From Chromera velia (Eukaryota; Sar; Chromeraceae): DNA of 56,423 nucleotides. Shown here in pieces: positions 1-12,365 of this stretch; the stretch's first letter is position 1, and each line of letters starts with the position of its first letter. A program made the translations under genes and the position numbers. The notes under the pieces were generated by a model. It saw nothing but the letters and a program-made list of their open reading frames with translations, was not told where the DNA came from and made no database searches. The stretch covers positions 9,017-65,439 of the forward strand of contig JAHBMJ010005794.1 of NCBI GenBank assembly GCA_018398765.1, given 5' to 3'.

Positions 1-3000
1 CCCCCCCGCTGACCTCCACCAGGATGGTGTCGGGTTTGTTGATCTCCCCCGAATCGGAAGTCGGGCTCAAGGCTCCTCCCTTTGCCCCCTTCCTCGGATT
101 CTTTGGCTTTCTGTAGTCCACCCTGAAGCGAAGCACGTTGTCTTCGTCTCCCTCCTCGCCCTTACCAGAGGAAGCCTTGCGAGCAGCGGCAGCGGCCCAG
201 TCGGGGTTCAGGGTCCGTCTCTCGTACCCTGTGTGCAGCTCCGTGATGTCCGTTTTCCCGGGCCCAGTCTGCACGAATGCATGCTAACGGGTCCAGTAGA
301 GACGTAGACAGAGGGGCACGCAGGTAGATGCGCGCATATGTACCGACAGGAAGCTTTTAAAAAATTGCATCCACAAATGAACCTGCGGGTCGCGAAATAG
401 AATTTGAGAGCAGTCAGAATCAACCAGACGAGTGGACAGGGACACACAAAGGCACCCATGCCGCATCCGAACGGCCTGTCTTTTCTTCCTTCCATCATTT
501 TTCTCCATTCCCTCACGAAAAGAACATACCAACCCCCTGATTCCCCCCAACCCCCAACAAAGCGAGGCACTCACCCTCAGCCGCACGGCCCCATAAGGAT
601 CCGAAGATCCAGGCCCAAAGAGGTTGAAGTCCTTGGCGACCAGTTGACGGGCACGAATCAGACTGAAGGAAGGCACATACATTTGGTTCGGTGGTCGAAC
701 GCACACTCGCAGGCTCAATGGACCAGACAAACTGAGAAACGCGAACTCTCAGTGAGCGAAAAAACGGGCGGTAGAAGAGAGACGCAGGGCAGGCAAAGGC
801 ACCTTGAATGCAGTCGGAGGGACACAAACACAACGCTGCAAAGCGGGCTTTTGTAATCTTCTTGTGCGGTTCAGTGAGAAACAGGACGCAGAAAAACACC
901 GAGGGACGTGCAAATAAACTTGTCATCCGTACCAAAAGTGACGCCCCATATCAGAAAACCATACTTTTTTTTGACGACTGATCAGGCATGCACCAAGCAA
1001 GGAAAGAGAGACAGACATCTTTCCAAACATTCAAACAGACCAAATGACTGACTGACTGACCGCACAATGAGGACCCCATGCGTTCCATCTGCGTTCTTCA
1101 TGTTCTCAATCTTTGCGGCTGCAGCTACCCTCTCCAGTTGTGTCCGCATCGACTCTGCAGCGTCCTGAGAGGCCCTTGTGCCAGAGCGGCTCTTCGCAGT
1201 CCGCGCCTCCTTCCACTCAACCTCCACCAACAGAGACCCAGTCACCTTCTCGGTCTCCTTCTCGGGCTGTTCCCCTTCCTTCGGTTGAAGAGGAAGCGTC
1301 AGGGTCTGGACCTGACCCTCCTTGTCTTCCGGAATCGCCACCTCGGCCTGCGCGCAGACAGACGCAACAACCAGAGTGATCAGACTGAGCAGGAAGAAAA
1401 CGGGCTCTCAAGCATAAGGCCATCACCAGAATCATGTTCTCGGCATGAGCCTCCTCAAAGTTTTTCTTGCCTTAGTCCCCCCCCCTTCACACTTCGGGGA
1501 GACCAAACATTCCCCTTCCCCGCCGATGAAACGTCTTCCGATTTCACTGCAGGTGTGCTTTGCGGGCCCCGCCCTTTCCTTTCCTTTCCTTTCACATGCA
1601 AGAACACCCAGGAACACGCCCAACCCCCTCGACGGAGGGACCGACCATTCCCAGGAAGTCGGGAGCACTCAGGGCGTCGTAGTCAAAAACCTCAAACCGC
1701 ATCTTCAGACCCTTCTCGTTCAGACGCAATCGAAAAGACTGCACACAGAACGACACGCAGGCAGCGCATTATTGCAAGCAGATGCAAGGGACAAAGTCGA
1801 AGAGGAGATCGGAGCGAGAAGAAAAGGTGTCAATTGGTCTTGAATCGAACAAATAAGCTTCGTTCAACCGACAACTACGCAAGGAACCTCTGAATCTCTT
1901 TTTCATTCCCCAGAGCAGGAGCGCTCTATCCAATGCCCCCCTCAGCCTTCATTGCGCAGGAGGTAGGACTTTTCTTCTTATCTCCTGCCTCACACAAATT
2001 TATTCACTTCCCCAGAAGTGCCCCTCAATCCTCACCTGGCCCCGTCTCAGTAGCTTGCAAGAATGCAAAATGACATCAGCACACACATAATTCTCATTCC
2101 CTGCACCTTTATGCTCCCTCTGTCCCTCCCCCCCCCCCCCCTACCTTGTGGTTCTTGCCAGGCACGCTCTCCTGCCAATTGGGGTTCAGCGTCTTGGGGA
2201 GGTATGGGGTCTCCCAGTCGTAGGCGTTCTCTACACCCACCTGAAAAGAGGAAGACGAATAAAATAGGCAGGGAGACAAAAAAGGAGTGAATGAATGTTC
2301 CTTCATGTTGTTGTCTTCCCTGCGTTCGACACTGACTCATGAAGTGGCGACGCACGAGGCGATGCTCAGAGAGTCGGATGGGAAGCGATTCAAATGTACA
2401 CACAAACTAATCAGCCACAGAATGGCATATGCACCGACACATAGACACAAAACAGCAAATCGACCCACCGGCACTGTCACCTTCACGAAGGGGTCAGAGT
2501 TGGCCTTCGTGAAGAACCCTGCTGCGTCTGCCGCCCTCAGATCGCTCGCGCTGATCACGCTGCAACATTCGAGGGGGGGCACCGATGATGGATGCAGATT
2601 CTTTCCTTCCTTCCATGCACGTGTCTGTCGATCTGTACACAGATTGATTATGCACACACATGTACGGCATCACTTAATTCTGCATGGGGGGGAACGAGCT
2701 CATCAGACTGCAGAATTCAAACCAGACGGGTCATTTATGCAGAATTGGCCTCGAAGCACTTTTTGCGCTGACACCCACTCGTTTCACTGAGCTCCAAACC
2801 GTTCTGAGGGAGACACAAAACTGAAACATGCACACGAACGAACAAAGTCAGAATCCACACAGAGAAAGAGGACAGTCGCTTCGAATTACATGTGCATATC
2901 TTCCTCCTATGTCATGCAGAAACAAACCACCTTCATGGGGTCTTCCCTCACCCCAACAACAAATAAGAGAACAGATTGATGCTGACTTGACAATCAGATC

Positions 3001-4616
3001 CCCCTGCTTTGGATACTCTCCTCCCTCCTCTGCCATGTCCTGTGGTAGTTGGGGTGTGGGGGCATGCCGGCGACCTGCAAGAGAAGAACAGGCAGAAAGG
3101 GAAGGGAGCAGGGAGGTCGTCATTCAGGGTATCCAGGGCTAACTTGGCACGGGCTAGCTCCCGAACCGAGTCATTCATCCATTCTTCCCATCTGCCCATC
3201 CAACGAATCACGGTCTCTTCTCTCCTTGTCACTCCCCCGCTGGTCATAAACTCCACTTACAAGCCGGCTCACCTATCGGCGCACTTTCTCTGCCGTGATT
3301 TCCTGCGATGCTCTTTCTAAATGTACGCCTGTCTGCCTGTCTGTCTGTCTCTCCGACGCATGCGCATACAAAAACACACAGACAGAGCTGGAGAGGGGAT
3401 GGCGGCCCCGGGTTTACATCAGCGCATTCCACCAAATAGGCGGAAAAGGGCAAAGCAAAATGAGAGAAAGGCAGACACGTAATCTGATTCAGCCGCCTAA
3501 GTGCCCGACCGACTGACCAATGGGCGCGGCGACTCCCATTTCTATTGCCTGCACCTCTGCCTCCTCTGGCACCGGGTTATCATGCGGGGTAACCAACTCG
3601 GGAGAGTGGGGGTCCCATAGAACGTCCAGCACGATCCGACCCTGCAGGGGCGAAGGGGGAAAGGAAACGACATGCACGGAGGGATGGATCGTGTGAGTGT
3701 GAAGACGGAGGTGGGCAGAAGTGGGCAGACACTTCAAAGACAAGAGAAAGACGGAGGGAGAGAAACAGAGAAAGAAGTGAGAAAAACAGAAAAGGAGGTA
3801 TGTGAATAGGCAAGAGGTGGCACTGGAGTATGCGAGCAAGTCGACGTCAGTTTCATCTCTAGCTTCAGTGACGAACACGAACTTCTAAAAGAAAAAAAAA
3901 ACAGGACTAGCTGTCTTCTCTGTCAACGGTCTTCTGGAACCATCCCCTCTGAGCGTATGGGTGTGTGAATACAACAAATCAGAGAGAGATACTATCAGTC
4001 CCCAACACAACCCACCGTTGGCTTCTCCTTCTCGTCCTGTGGGCCCTCCCGTCCCTGGAGAGAGAAGCTTTTCCCCTCAAACCCCAGAGTCTCCCCAGGG
4101 TGACGTTTCCGACTCACGATCACATCATGGAGCGGAACCCGGACCTGCATCCATCCACGCTTCCATCCATTGATTCATCCATCCACTGACGAGACAGTCC
4201 ATCCCTCTGACCATCCATCCAACGGTCAGTCTATCCACCCATCTGCAGAGATGGGCAGACAGGGAAAGACTGACACACACATGCACAAAGATGCAGCAGC
4301 AAATCAAAAGCAAAAAGAAACGCCCCCCACCGAGCCCACAAACACCCAAACCAACACACGTCTACCCACACCAGTGACACAAAACGTGTGTGTATCACTA
4401 CCCCCGAATGCCCACGCACCCACCTGTCCCAAGAAATCATGTGCGGAGACCAGGTCCCAGTCCCACACCTCCAAGAGAAGGTCTGTGGGGGGTCTCTCCC
4501 CCTCCCCCCACGCGATGTGCTCCTCGCACTCAAAGTTCCACACAGGGTCCAGACTCTTGTTGCAGACCTCACTCTTCTTCATACTCAGATTGCCAAGGGA
4601 CGTCTGCGAGGCACAC

Positions 4617-4653
<37 letters not shown>

Positions 4654-6691
4654 GAGAGAGAGAGAGAGAGAGAGAGAACGATGGGAAGCAGCCAAGAAAG
4701 ACAGATGAGCCTCACTGGAGCGAGGCTTGGCTGAAAAAGCCGAAAAATCTGAAGGTGGATGCCTTAGTGGACAGAAATGAATACCGAAGGGTCGACAAAA
4801 AGAAAAGCATCCTTCAAGACAAGATGCAGTCGGGCGGGACACAAAGGAAGACACAAGTACCTGAAAGAAATCGTCTTTCTGTCCGTCTGTCTACTTTTCT
4901 CTGCGTCTATCTAGCTATTGTTCTGTATGTCTTTTAGCCTATCTGGAGGCCTCGGTGAAGTGGTGATGCGTGCGTCGCCATGATCGCAAAGACCTTCACG
5001 CACCGATATGGAAGAACCAAAAACTGAAATGAGCAGACTGACTGGGAAGAAGACCTTCACGTAGGGATCACTCTTCCCCGACTGCAGCCACCCCGTGTCT
5101 GCAGCTCGGACACCCTCCGCCCTCACAACCCTGACGAAAGGAAACCATGGGAGGTGGAACAGAACGATGAACAACGGTGATGCTGGCACAGGCTCAAAAA
5201 CCCTTTGTGACCAGGAAGAGAGGTTCTCCTTCTCTATTCATCCCAATGCAGACAGAACCCTCCGTCCGTCCTTACACAAGCGCCGGCACAAGCACACATA
5301 CACGCTCGCTCCCACATCACACATATAGAAACACGAACACAGAATTAAAGAGATCCAGGGAAAGGGAGAGGGGTGGGGAATGAAGGAAACGCTGCCGGAC
5401 CAAAAAGGTGATAGAGATCGAGAGACAAAGCCTGAAGTCAGCTAGGGAGAAGTTCTTGTCTGAGTGATGAGGTTTGACTGACTGACTTCACGGAAAGCCT
5501 TCCCTTGATCTCCGGGGGCGGGCCTTCCGCTCCACCTGCCCCCCCTGCAGAGGCAGCAGCGACGGAAATTGCGGCAGCCCCTCCTGCAGCTGCAGCCGCC
5601 GCAGCCCCCCCAGGAGATCCAGACCCTGCCGCCGCCCCTTCTTGGGATGCGCTGCATGCATGCAAAGTACTCCAAAGTTTCTGTTTACCCTCTGCTGCTC
5701 TTCCACTGAGAACTCGTGGGAGCAAGCGAAGAAGAAAAAATTATCTTGAAGACGGGGAGTCTCTTGCCTCAATCAATGAAAGGTCCTCGTAGAGTCCGTT
5801 CACTTTTGCTCAGTCAGAGAGACGTGCAGAGTGTCGGATAGCGACCGTCACGACCGCTCTGTCTTTGCAGGTCCATACATCACGACTTCCTTTCACTGAG
5901 GTACACATGCGCACTGCATGTGCAAGTAGGCAGGCCGACTGTCGAGGGAAGGAAGAGAAAAGTCAAACAGGCGAACACTGCCAGGAGGGCAGAGTGAGAG
6001 ACCGACTGCATGCCCTGCACTCTTGCACTCCCACTCTCCCAAATCGCATCCCCCCCATGCAGCGACTGGACTGACGCTGCGTTCCCCGTCTCGGCTGCTC
6101 TTTGCCTGGCCTCCTCCTCCTGCAAAAAGAAGAAAAAGTAATTGCAATGAACGAATCAAGTCAGCTAGGACAGGAGCACTTCATTTCGAATATCTGCATT
6201 GGAGCGCACAAAAAAAAGGAGAGAGACACAGCAGCAAGACATAGGCGAAGTAAAGGAAGGAGAGAGAAAAGGACCAACAGATAGACTACATGCACCCCTA
6301 ACCCAACAGAAGACCAGATCGACCCATTGTTTCTTTCATCCCCCTGCCTGTGCCCATTCTGAGGTCAAACAACCCGTATGGAAAGCTTGAGATCCCCATA
6401 CATTTACGCATGACAGATATGAATATTTTTAGTTCTCTAAGTCCACTCGCCTGTCTTGAAAGTTCCAACGCCATCCGCAGTTCCTCATCCATCCCGTCCT
6501 CCTCTCCCCCCCCTGCCCCCCCGTCGAGATCCATGTGATCCTCCGGGAACCTGGAGGCCGCACGGGACCGCCCCTCGCCCTCCACGTCGGAATTCTCTGT
6601 CACCTCACCGTAACCTCCGAAAGATCGACCACGCTCAGACACGGCAGACTGCAGACAGAGGTGCTTTCACAAGGACATTCACATCAACACA

Positions 6692-6725
<34 letters not shown>

Positions 6726-7122
6726 TATCCAGATCTACATCCGCTTCCACGTCAATCACAGGGACAGAGAAGGGTAACAATGCTATTCTCACAGAAACAA
6801 ACATTTCCCTCAAACACACGCAGGCGATATGAGCCCCCTTTCCGTTTGAAGAGAAACCCAATCCAACCCCTTCCACTGACCACCCCCAGCTGGGGCCCTC
6901 CTGGTCCCTGCGTATCCGACACCCTGGAGCAAATTCGGCTGTGCAGTTCCAGGAGGGCCGCGTCATTCCTGCAATTCAGCAAAAAGACAATTAATACATT
7001 CGTGTCTCCCTTCCGCTTTCTTTCGCCTCCTCTCCTGACTAAAAAGCAAACCAGGCACTCGTTGCATCACCGGAAAAGAGAGGCAGAAAGAGAGAGAGAG
7101 AGGGAGAGAGAGAGAGAGAGAG

Positions 7123-7164
<42 letters not shown>

Positions 7165-8695
7165 GCGGAGAGAGAGAGACAGAAGACGGGCAGGAAACGG
7201 AAAATCGTGAAACTACGCCGAAAAGGAAATCACGTGAGAGAGGAATGGTTGCTGTCCAAAAGCAGGAAGGAAGCAGGAAAAAGAAAGACCAAAAGAAAGA
7301 AGAAATTCAAACGCACTGACTGACTGACAGACTGACTCACCCTGCCATGATTGTGATGTCTCTGCTTTTGGGGCTGGCGGGAGAGCCCCTTTCTTTTTTG
7401 GGAGGGGCCAATTTGATTCGAAATTTCTTTTTGCTCCCTGGGACTTCTTGGTTGTACGCATCCTTCAGCTGCTTCAACGCTCCTGCAGGGAAGGGAACAT
7501 GCAGCTTGCACCTGAATGTCGCGATCTCTTTGCAAATTGCACTGGGGGCGTTGATCGCGGTGCAAAGGAAGAGACGGGAGAGAACGAAAAAACGACCGAG
7601 AGGGAAGGCCTCGATGAGCAAAGCAAAAGAGAGAAGAAGCGCACAAATGAAGTTGACAGACGGACTGCCTGCCCGACTGACTGACCGGACTTTCTGACCA
7701 GACCCTCTGCATCATCTGCTGACTCCAGTCTGGACACACTGAGAACACTGTCCAGCACGATGGACTTCTGCAATCACTCATTCATCCATTCATCATCCAA
7801 TGGAAGATTCAGCGGCCGTTCCTGGCTTCGTTTTTCTCTCGGCTTAACTTGATTCGTAGATTCATTCATTCATTTGCTTCTACTTGAGGCGTGGCCGATC
7901 GATCGCCCTGTGGAAAGTTTTTGGCAGCACGTGCCGGAGGCAGGCAGGGAGGCACGCAAGGAAGGAAGAAAGAAAAGTGGTCGGAGGGCGGCGTTCTTTT
8001 ATTTTTTTTATTAATTGGATGCGTTTCATTGTGTCTGTAGCCACGGGGTGTTCTCGAAGTGATTGACAGCCTGCACGATTTTCCCTTGCTGTGCTCATAA
8101 CAGGGACTGGAACTACAACGAGAGTGCTCCACCATTTTTCTTGTAACCTGCCTGTCCGTGCATTTTTCCTTACGTCCTTCCTTTCAGGCTGTGGGCAGGC
8201 ATGCATCGGTGTTCAGTCTTTGAACGGGCTTAGTGGGTGGGAACTCGTTCACTCCGTTCTGTGTGAAGAAAGGAAAGCAGCGTCGTGACAGTTGTGTGTG
8301 GCCAGCCATGAACGTTGAGCGGAGAACAAAGAAGCCGTAAGGCGTCTCGTTTGCCGGCGTCTCTTCTTTCTTGGACTTCATCCTCCCCCTCTTTTTCCAT
8401 TCTCCACGCACCCGCACCCCCTGTAGCAGCATGAATGTGAACAAGCATGCGCAGAAGATTGCATGGGCCCCGGAGGTCCCAAGCTGTCTTTTCCAACGAG
8501 CACAACACACGGACGACACTTGCCGTCCAGCTAGCTCGCACCGCTGACCTCCTTCTGTCCCCCCACGAGTTTGTGACTGGAGCTCCGCAGAGACAAAGTT
8601 CCGTCTGGCTCATCGTGAAGTTCGAAAACCCGCACAACGAGACGGTTGAAGCGCTGCCCAGGCTTCAACAAAATGCCCTTCAGCCTTTGGGACAT
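1..8695 (-). CDS. multi-C2-domain protein with ubiquitin-interacting motif (3' part outside window)
   Basis: Spliced minus-strand gene. Exons whose phases join are 7686-7767, 7341-7482, 6884-6968, 6451-6648, 6076-6119, 5487-5651, 5043-5130, 4424-4603, 4118-4144, 4016-4054, 3518-3641, 2987-3074, 2469-2559, 2145-2240, 1646-1738, 1061-1347, 575-662 and 1-268 (open). Two further 5' exons are likely: 8549-8695, with the chosen ATG at 8695 (MSQRLKGILL), and about 8253-8420. Near residue 260 a UIM-type helix (DEELRMALELSRQ) runs into EEEARQ. At least three C2 domains follow. The first has KSDPYVK and, later, WDWDLVSAHDFLG; the second NSDPFVK and FDYDALSAPDFLG; the third SSDPYGA, then a divergent TLNPDW strand. 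The paired aspartates in loops 1 and 3 suggest calcium-dependent phospholipid binding. C2 arrays are typical of ferlins, MCTPs and extended synaptotagmins, but no transmembrane segment is visible in this part, so the subfamily is open. One donor (6451) is GC rather than GT. Confidence 0.85.
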
Positions 8696-8984
8696 GGCTG
8701 GAATTCCTCTGGGTTCCTCGTCACAGCTAGGTCAGATGGTCATGGCAATCAGACTGATCGATCACGGTTGGGAAATCTCGGGGTGTCCTCTCGCAAAGGA
8801 AAAAACCTGACGCAAGACTGTCCATCCTCAATCGAAAACGTCTTGAAGGATCATCCCTTTCAACGTCTATGAGCCGTCACAGTCTAACATAGTCTAACTG
8901 CGATATCGACTCGTCGGATCTGCAGACAGAATGCAGACAGAGCCCGCATGAGCTCGCGATCTCAAAATCTGCACCGATCATCGC

Positions 8985-9064
8985 GTTAATTGCGCCGCGC
9001 GCGCGGAGCCCCGCGGCCCGCCGGCTGCATGCATGCATGCGCGAGCCGGGCCGGCCGGCCACCC
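8985..9064. promoter_or_regulatory. GC-rich island with TGCATGCA, left half of a split divergent promoter
   Basis: Very GC-rich stretch (GCGCGCGCGG, CCGGCCGGCC) with overlapping TGCATGCA motifs at about 9026-9042. It lies upstream of the minus-strand C2 gene start and immediately left of the LINE target site. The LINE insertion separates it from its right half at 17909-18000. Promoter function is inferred from position and from similar islands near the other gene starts. TGCATGC is a known ApiAP2-type motif in apicomplexan promoters. Confidence 0.45.
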
Positions 9065-9079
9065 TCTCCCATGATTCTC
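9065..9079. repeat. target-site duplication, left copy
   Basis: TCTCCCATGATTCTC, identical to 17894-17908. The left copy directly precedes the first 5' monomer of the LINE. Confidence 0.85.
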
Positions 9080-9772
9080 AAAGGCCAGTCAAATTTTAAA
9101 GCAGATGGCGCCTCCGAAGTGGGCCAAAGCAGCGAGGGAGCCCCCCGAGGGGCAGCCAACGTTTTGCTCCCCCTCTCTTTCCCTCATGTATGCAGAAACA
9201 AAAGGGGCGCGCTATACGGGAAGGGCGCCACCACCAAAGTGCAGAACCTCCCCGGACCAGGGGTCATAGAGTCAACAGAATGCCACGCCCCAATGAACGG
9301 AGGAGGGCAAAACAAGAGCAGGGGGCGAAGCCCGGCCGGAATATCAAGCAGGAGAACAGACAGGGTTGAGGAGACGAACCGGCAGGCCCGGTATGTGAGG
9401 AAGGGGGGGAGGAAGTGGGGGCTTGGTCGCACGAACCTTCACACCGGCGACCGGGGAAGCACCAAACACAAAAGCCAGTCAATTTTTAAAACAGATGGTG
9501 AAGGCGAAGTGGACCAAAGCAGTAAGAGAGCCCCCTGAGGGGCAAGCAACTTGTCATTTTCCCTTTCCCTCCCCTCTGTATGCAGAAATGAGAGAAGACA
9601 GCCGACCAAGATGACCGTAGAAGTGCAGAGACCCACTCAGGAGTCGGCACGAGGCTCTCCTCCGCCAATCAGCAGGGAAGACAACCCAATAACAACATCA
9701 CCAAAGGGGGGAAACGAAGACAAGGGGGAATGGGTAAGAAAAAAGAGGCTGAGAAGACGTTATTGAACAGGC
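9080..9772 (+). repeat. two tandem 5' monomers of the LINE (period about 391 bp)
   Basis: The stretch beginning AAAGGCCAGTCAAATTTTAA at 9080 recurs in diverged form at about 9471 (AAAAGCCAGTCAATTTTTAA). Both are followed by matching segments: a CAGATGG box, a GAGCCCCC-GAGGGGCA box, a CCCTCTCTTTCCCTC-like pyrimidine tract, TATGCAGAAA, then AAGTGCAGA. By analogy with LINEs that have 5' monomer arrays, each monomer may carry promoter activity. That is inference. Confidence 0.7.
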
Positions 9773-12207
9773 GTGGGAGGGGAGGGAAAGTGTGGGGGAA
9801 TATTTTTGAGTGACTGTCCCTCTGTTGTGAAGTCAGCACTGCAGGGCATCTTAAAATGGTTCACCCAAGCACATGGGAGGACAGGGCAAAGCGCTACCCA
9901 AATTAAAAACGAAGGAGAGAAAGAGCCGAGCGACATGGGAAGTATATATTTAGGGCGACCGGAGGTGGACGTCTGGGGGCTGTGGCTCCTCTTTATATTC
10001 CTCACTATCAGATTCATCGCAGCAGAAGCAGGCAGAGTGAGACGAGGGGGGAAGAGAATTGGGATCTCTGTTTGCAGTATCGGATTTGTCAATGAGGGAA
10101 TCCAAAGACTTGTACGTATTGTAGACAAAGGAGTTAGAAAGAGGGTAGAAGCATATCAGAAGATTGTACGCAGTGCGGGCAAAGGACTCCTAAAGGGAGT
10201 GAAGACCGCCGCTTGTGTATGTTGGTAGAATCTACGTATTGCAGGCAGAGGAGTCAGAACGGTGGCGTATATATGGGCGGAATCTGGAAGGGGGATTATC
10301 GGGGTGGCAATGATGGGAGGAGAGACGGACTACCATGGAGACTTAACCAAGCAGCGGGCCGGAATTTTATTCATAGCGATGCTCGAAAAGGTCTGCAGAT
10401 ACATGATTGAGACAGAGAGGGTTGATGAGGCAAGAGATGCGGGAGGGAGAGGACTCAAGAAGATACTGCAGACAGCGGTAGGCATGCTTACTGCAATTTT
10501 TGAGGCCGCGATCATTCTCTTCTATACCTCAGTCTTCGTCCAGAGCGAGAACAATGAGTAGAGACAGCAACAGGTATTAGTGCATCAAGTGACGATTTGC
10601 AGAGAGGGGGGGAACATGGGGGCACAGTTTGTGAGAGCAGTAGTGATGCACTGTGGAGGATTATACAGAAGAATTATCAACCGGCTCCCCATCTTGGCGG
10701 TGCGAGGCACAATGAGACGACTTCAGCTGCTCGGAATTGTAGTAGCGATCCCCATTTTGATGATCGAGAAGTACTGGCTTGAGCCACTGTGGGCGATATT
10801 TTTGAAGCCAGTCCTTAAGATCATCAGTATAGCTGCCAACGTCCTAATTAAGGCAGTAGATAAAGAATGCCTGCAGAGGCTTGTGTGGGAATCCTGCTTG
10901 ACTGCAGCTGCAGGAATAAAAGAGGTAGCCCAGAGGGTCTCAGGTGGGTTATGCCAAATTCTGGGGGCCCTCATTGGGCGAGAACGGAAAAGAAAAGCGC
11001 AACAAAAGAAGAAAATGAGGGGAAAACGAGAGATAGAAAAGAAAAAGGCCAGAGAGGAGAGAGGGATGTGGAGGAGCGCGTTAAGAAGGAGGGCGCAAGA
11101 GAATCATGTGCGGAAGTACCCATACATGCGAATGGCCCTGGTGACAGTCGTCATTATGATTGTTGGAGGAGTGGCAGTATGGTCCCTAGCTGGGGGAATA
11201 AAACAAATCAGCAGGGCACAGACTGCGCCAACGTACGAATGCCCCCGCCCACTGCACGCTTGAGCTGCAGCTGCTAAGGAAGAGGTATAGAGAACTCTGA
11301 AACTCGCTGAGGAGGTGGTCCACATCATACTTCAAAGCACCTCTTTCCACCAACAGCCGAGTATCAAGGTCTGGAGGAGAATAAACAGGCATTGCAAACG
11401 TTATGTCTCCATCAGGGGACAAATGGCTGCAGGCACTGCAATTGCACTGGGACAAGCGAGGAAGTGGAATGGCAGGGCGGCCTGCGCTGGCAAGGGTTTG
11501 CAAGCCACAACGCTGCAATTCACGCGCTGCATGGAAACATAGACACAGACCCCGAAGACAACACCCGCACAGACCGCGCGAGAGGTAGACCAACGGTTAG
11601 GCAACCGCTTGGAACTTTGTTGCACGATGGAGCCCCCGAACCTAGCTCCAGCACTGGGGTCAGCAGACGTGCCACTGAGGCTGAACAGAGGCAGCAAGGC
11701 AGGTGGGAAGAGGCAGGGGAAGGGTCCTAACTGCAATTCCTTATCCGCCAAGACAGCCTGGCGCCAAGCGCAGGCATTGCCAGCTCTAGAGGCAGCTCGG
11801 CACTGATGGGGAGGATGGAAGGAGACGGAGGATGGTGGAGGAGGGGGAAAGATAAAAAAGAGGAAATCGAGGCTGAAAGAAGGGGGGAGTGGTTCCACCT
11901 GGGCGCAGTTTGGGGAGGAGACGAGGAAGGAGAGGAAGAAAGACAGACATGTCAAGAAGTGCTCCAAGCCGAAATTGCGATAGGCTATAAAGAGTTGGAT
12001 AATGCAAGCGAACTGCTCGGCATGGTGGACGGGGCTCTTGCATCGGAGGATATGAGAAACGTGGCAGTTTACATAGAGCAAGCGGAGGAGGCGGTGAGGA
12101 GAGTGAGAGAGCTGATTGAAGAAGAATTGCCTCACCCCAACGTGGACTTCGATATGAGGGACACCGGCTATCAGGCGGTAGAGGCCCTCCGTCGAAAGCA
12201 GCTCTAG
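9773..12207 (+). pseudogene. LINE upstream region with ORF1-like fragments
   Basis: Plus-strand frames at 9773-10228 (151 codons), 10262-10561, 10580-11263 (227 codons) and 11806-12207 lie between the 5' monomers and ORF2. The first three have hydrophobic stretches alternating with basic Lys/Arg-rich segments. The last is acidic and helix-forming (ELDNASELLGMVDGALASED). They are in different frames. I recognise no zinc knuckle or RRM. They may be remnants of a fast-evolving ORF1 or unrelated captured sequence, and I cannot assign a function. Confidence 0.4.
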
Positions 12208-12365
12208 GTGGAAGCACGTATGGTAAAAAAAAAAAACAAATGGAGAGGAAAGAATTTGAACAAGAAATAACAGCAGCACACAAGAGAGCAGAAAACGTGG
12301 CGGAGCTGTTGTCGGTAGCCGAATCGGCGTGAGGGGCAGGAAACAATGAAGACGGAGACATCTTT

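Noticed and set aside
8447-8872. Plus-strand 141-codon frame upstream of the C2 gene
   Set aside because: It is antisense to the likely first coding exon of the C2 gene (8549-8695), which has a better start, donor and phase.
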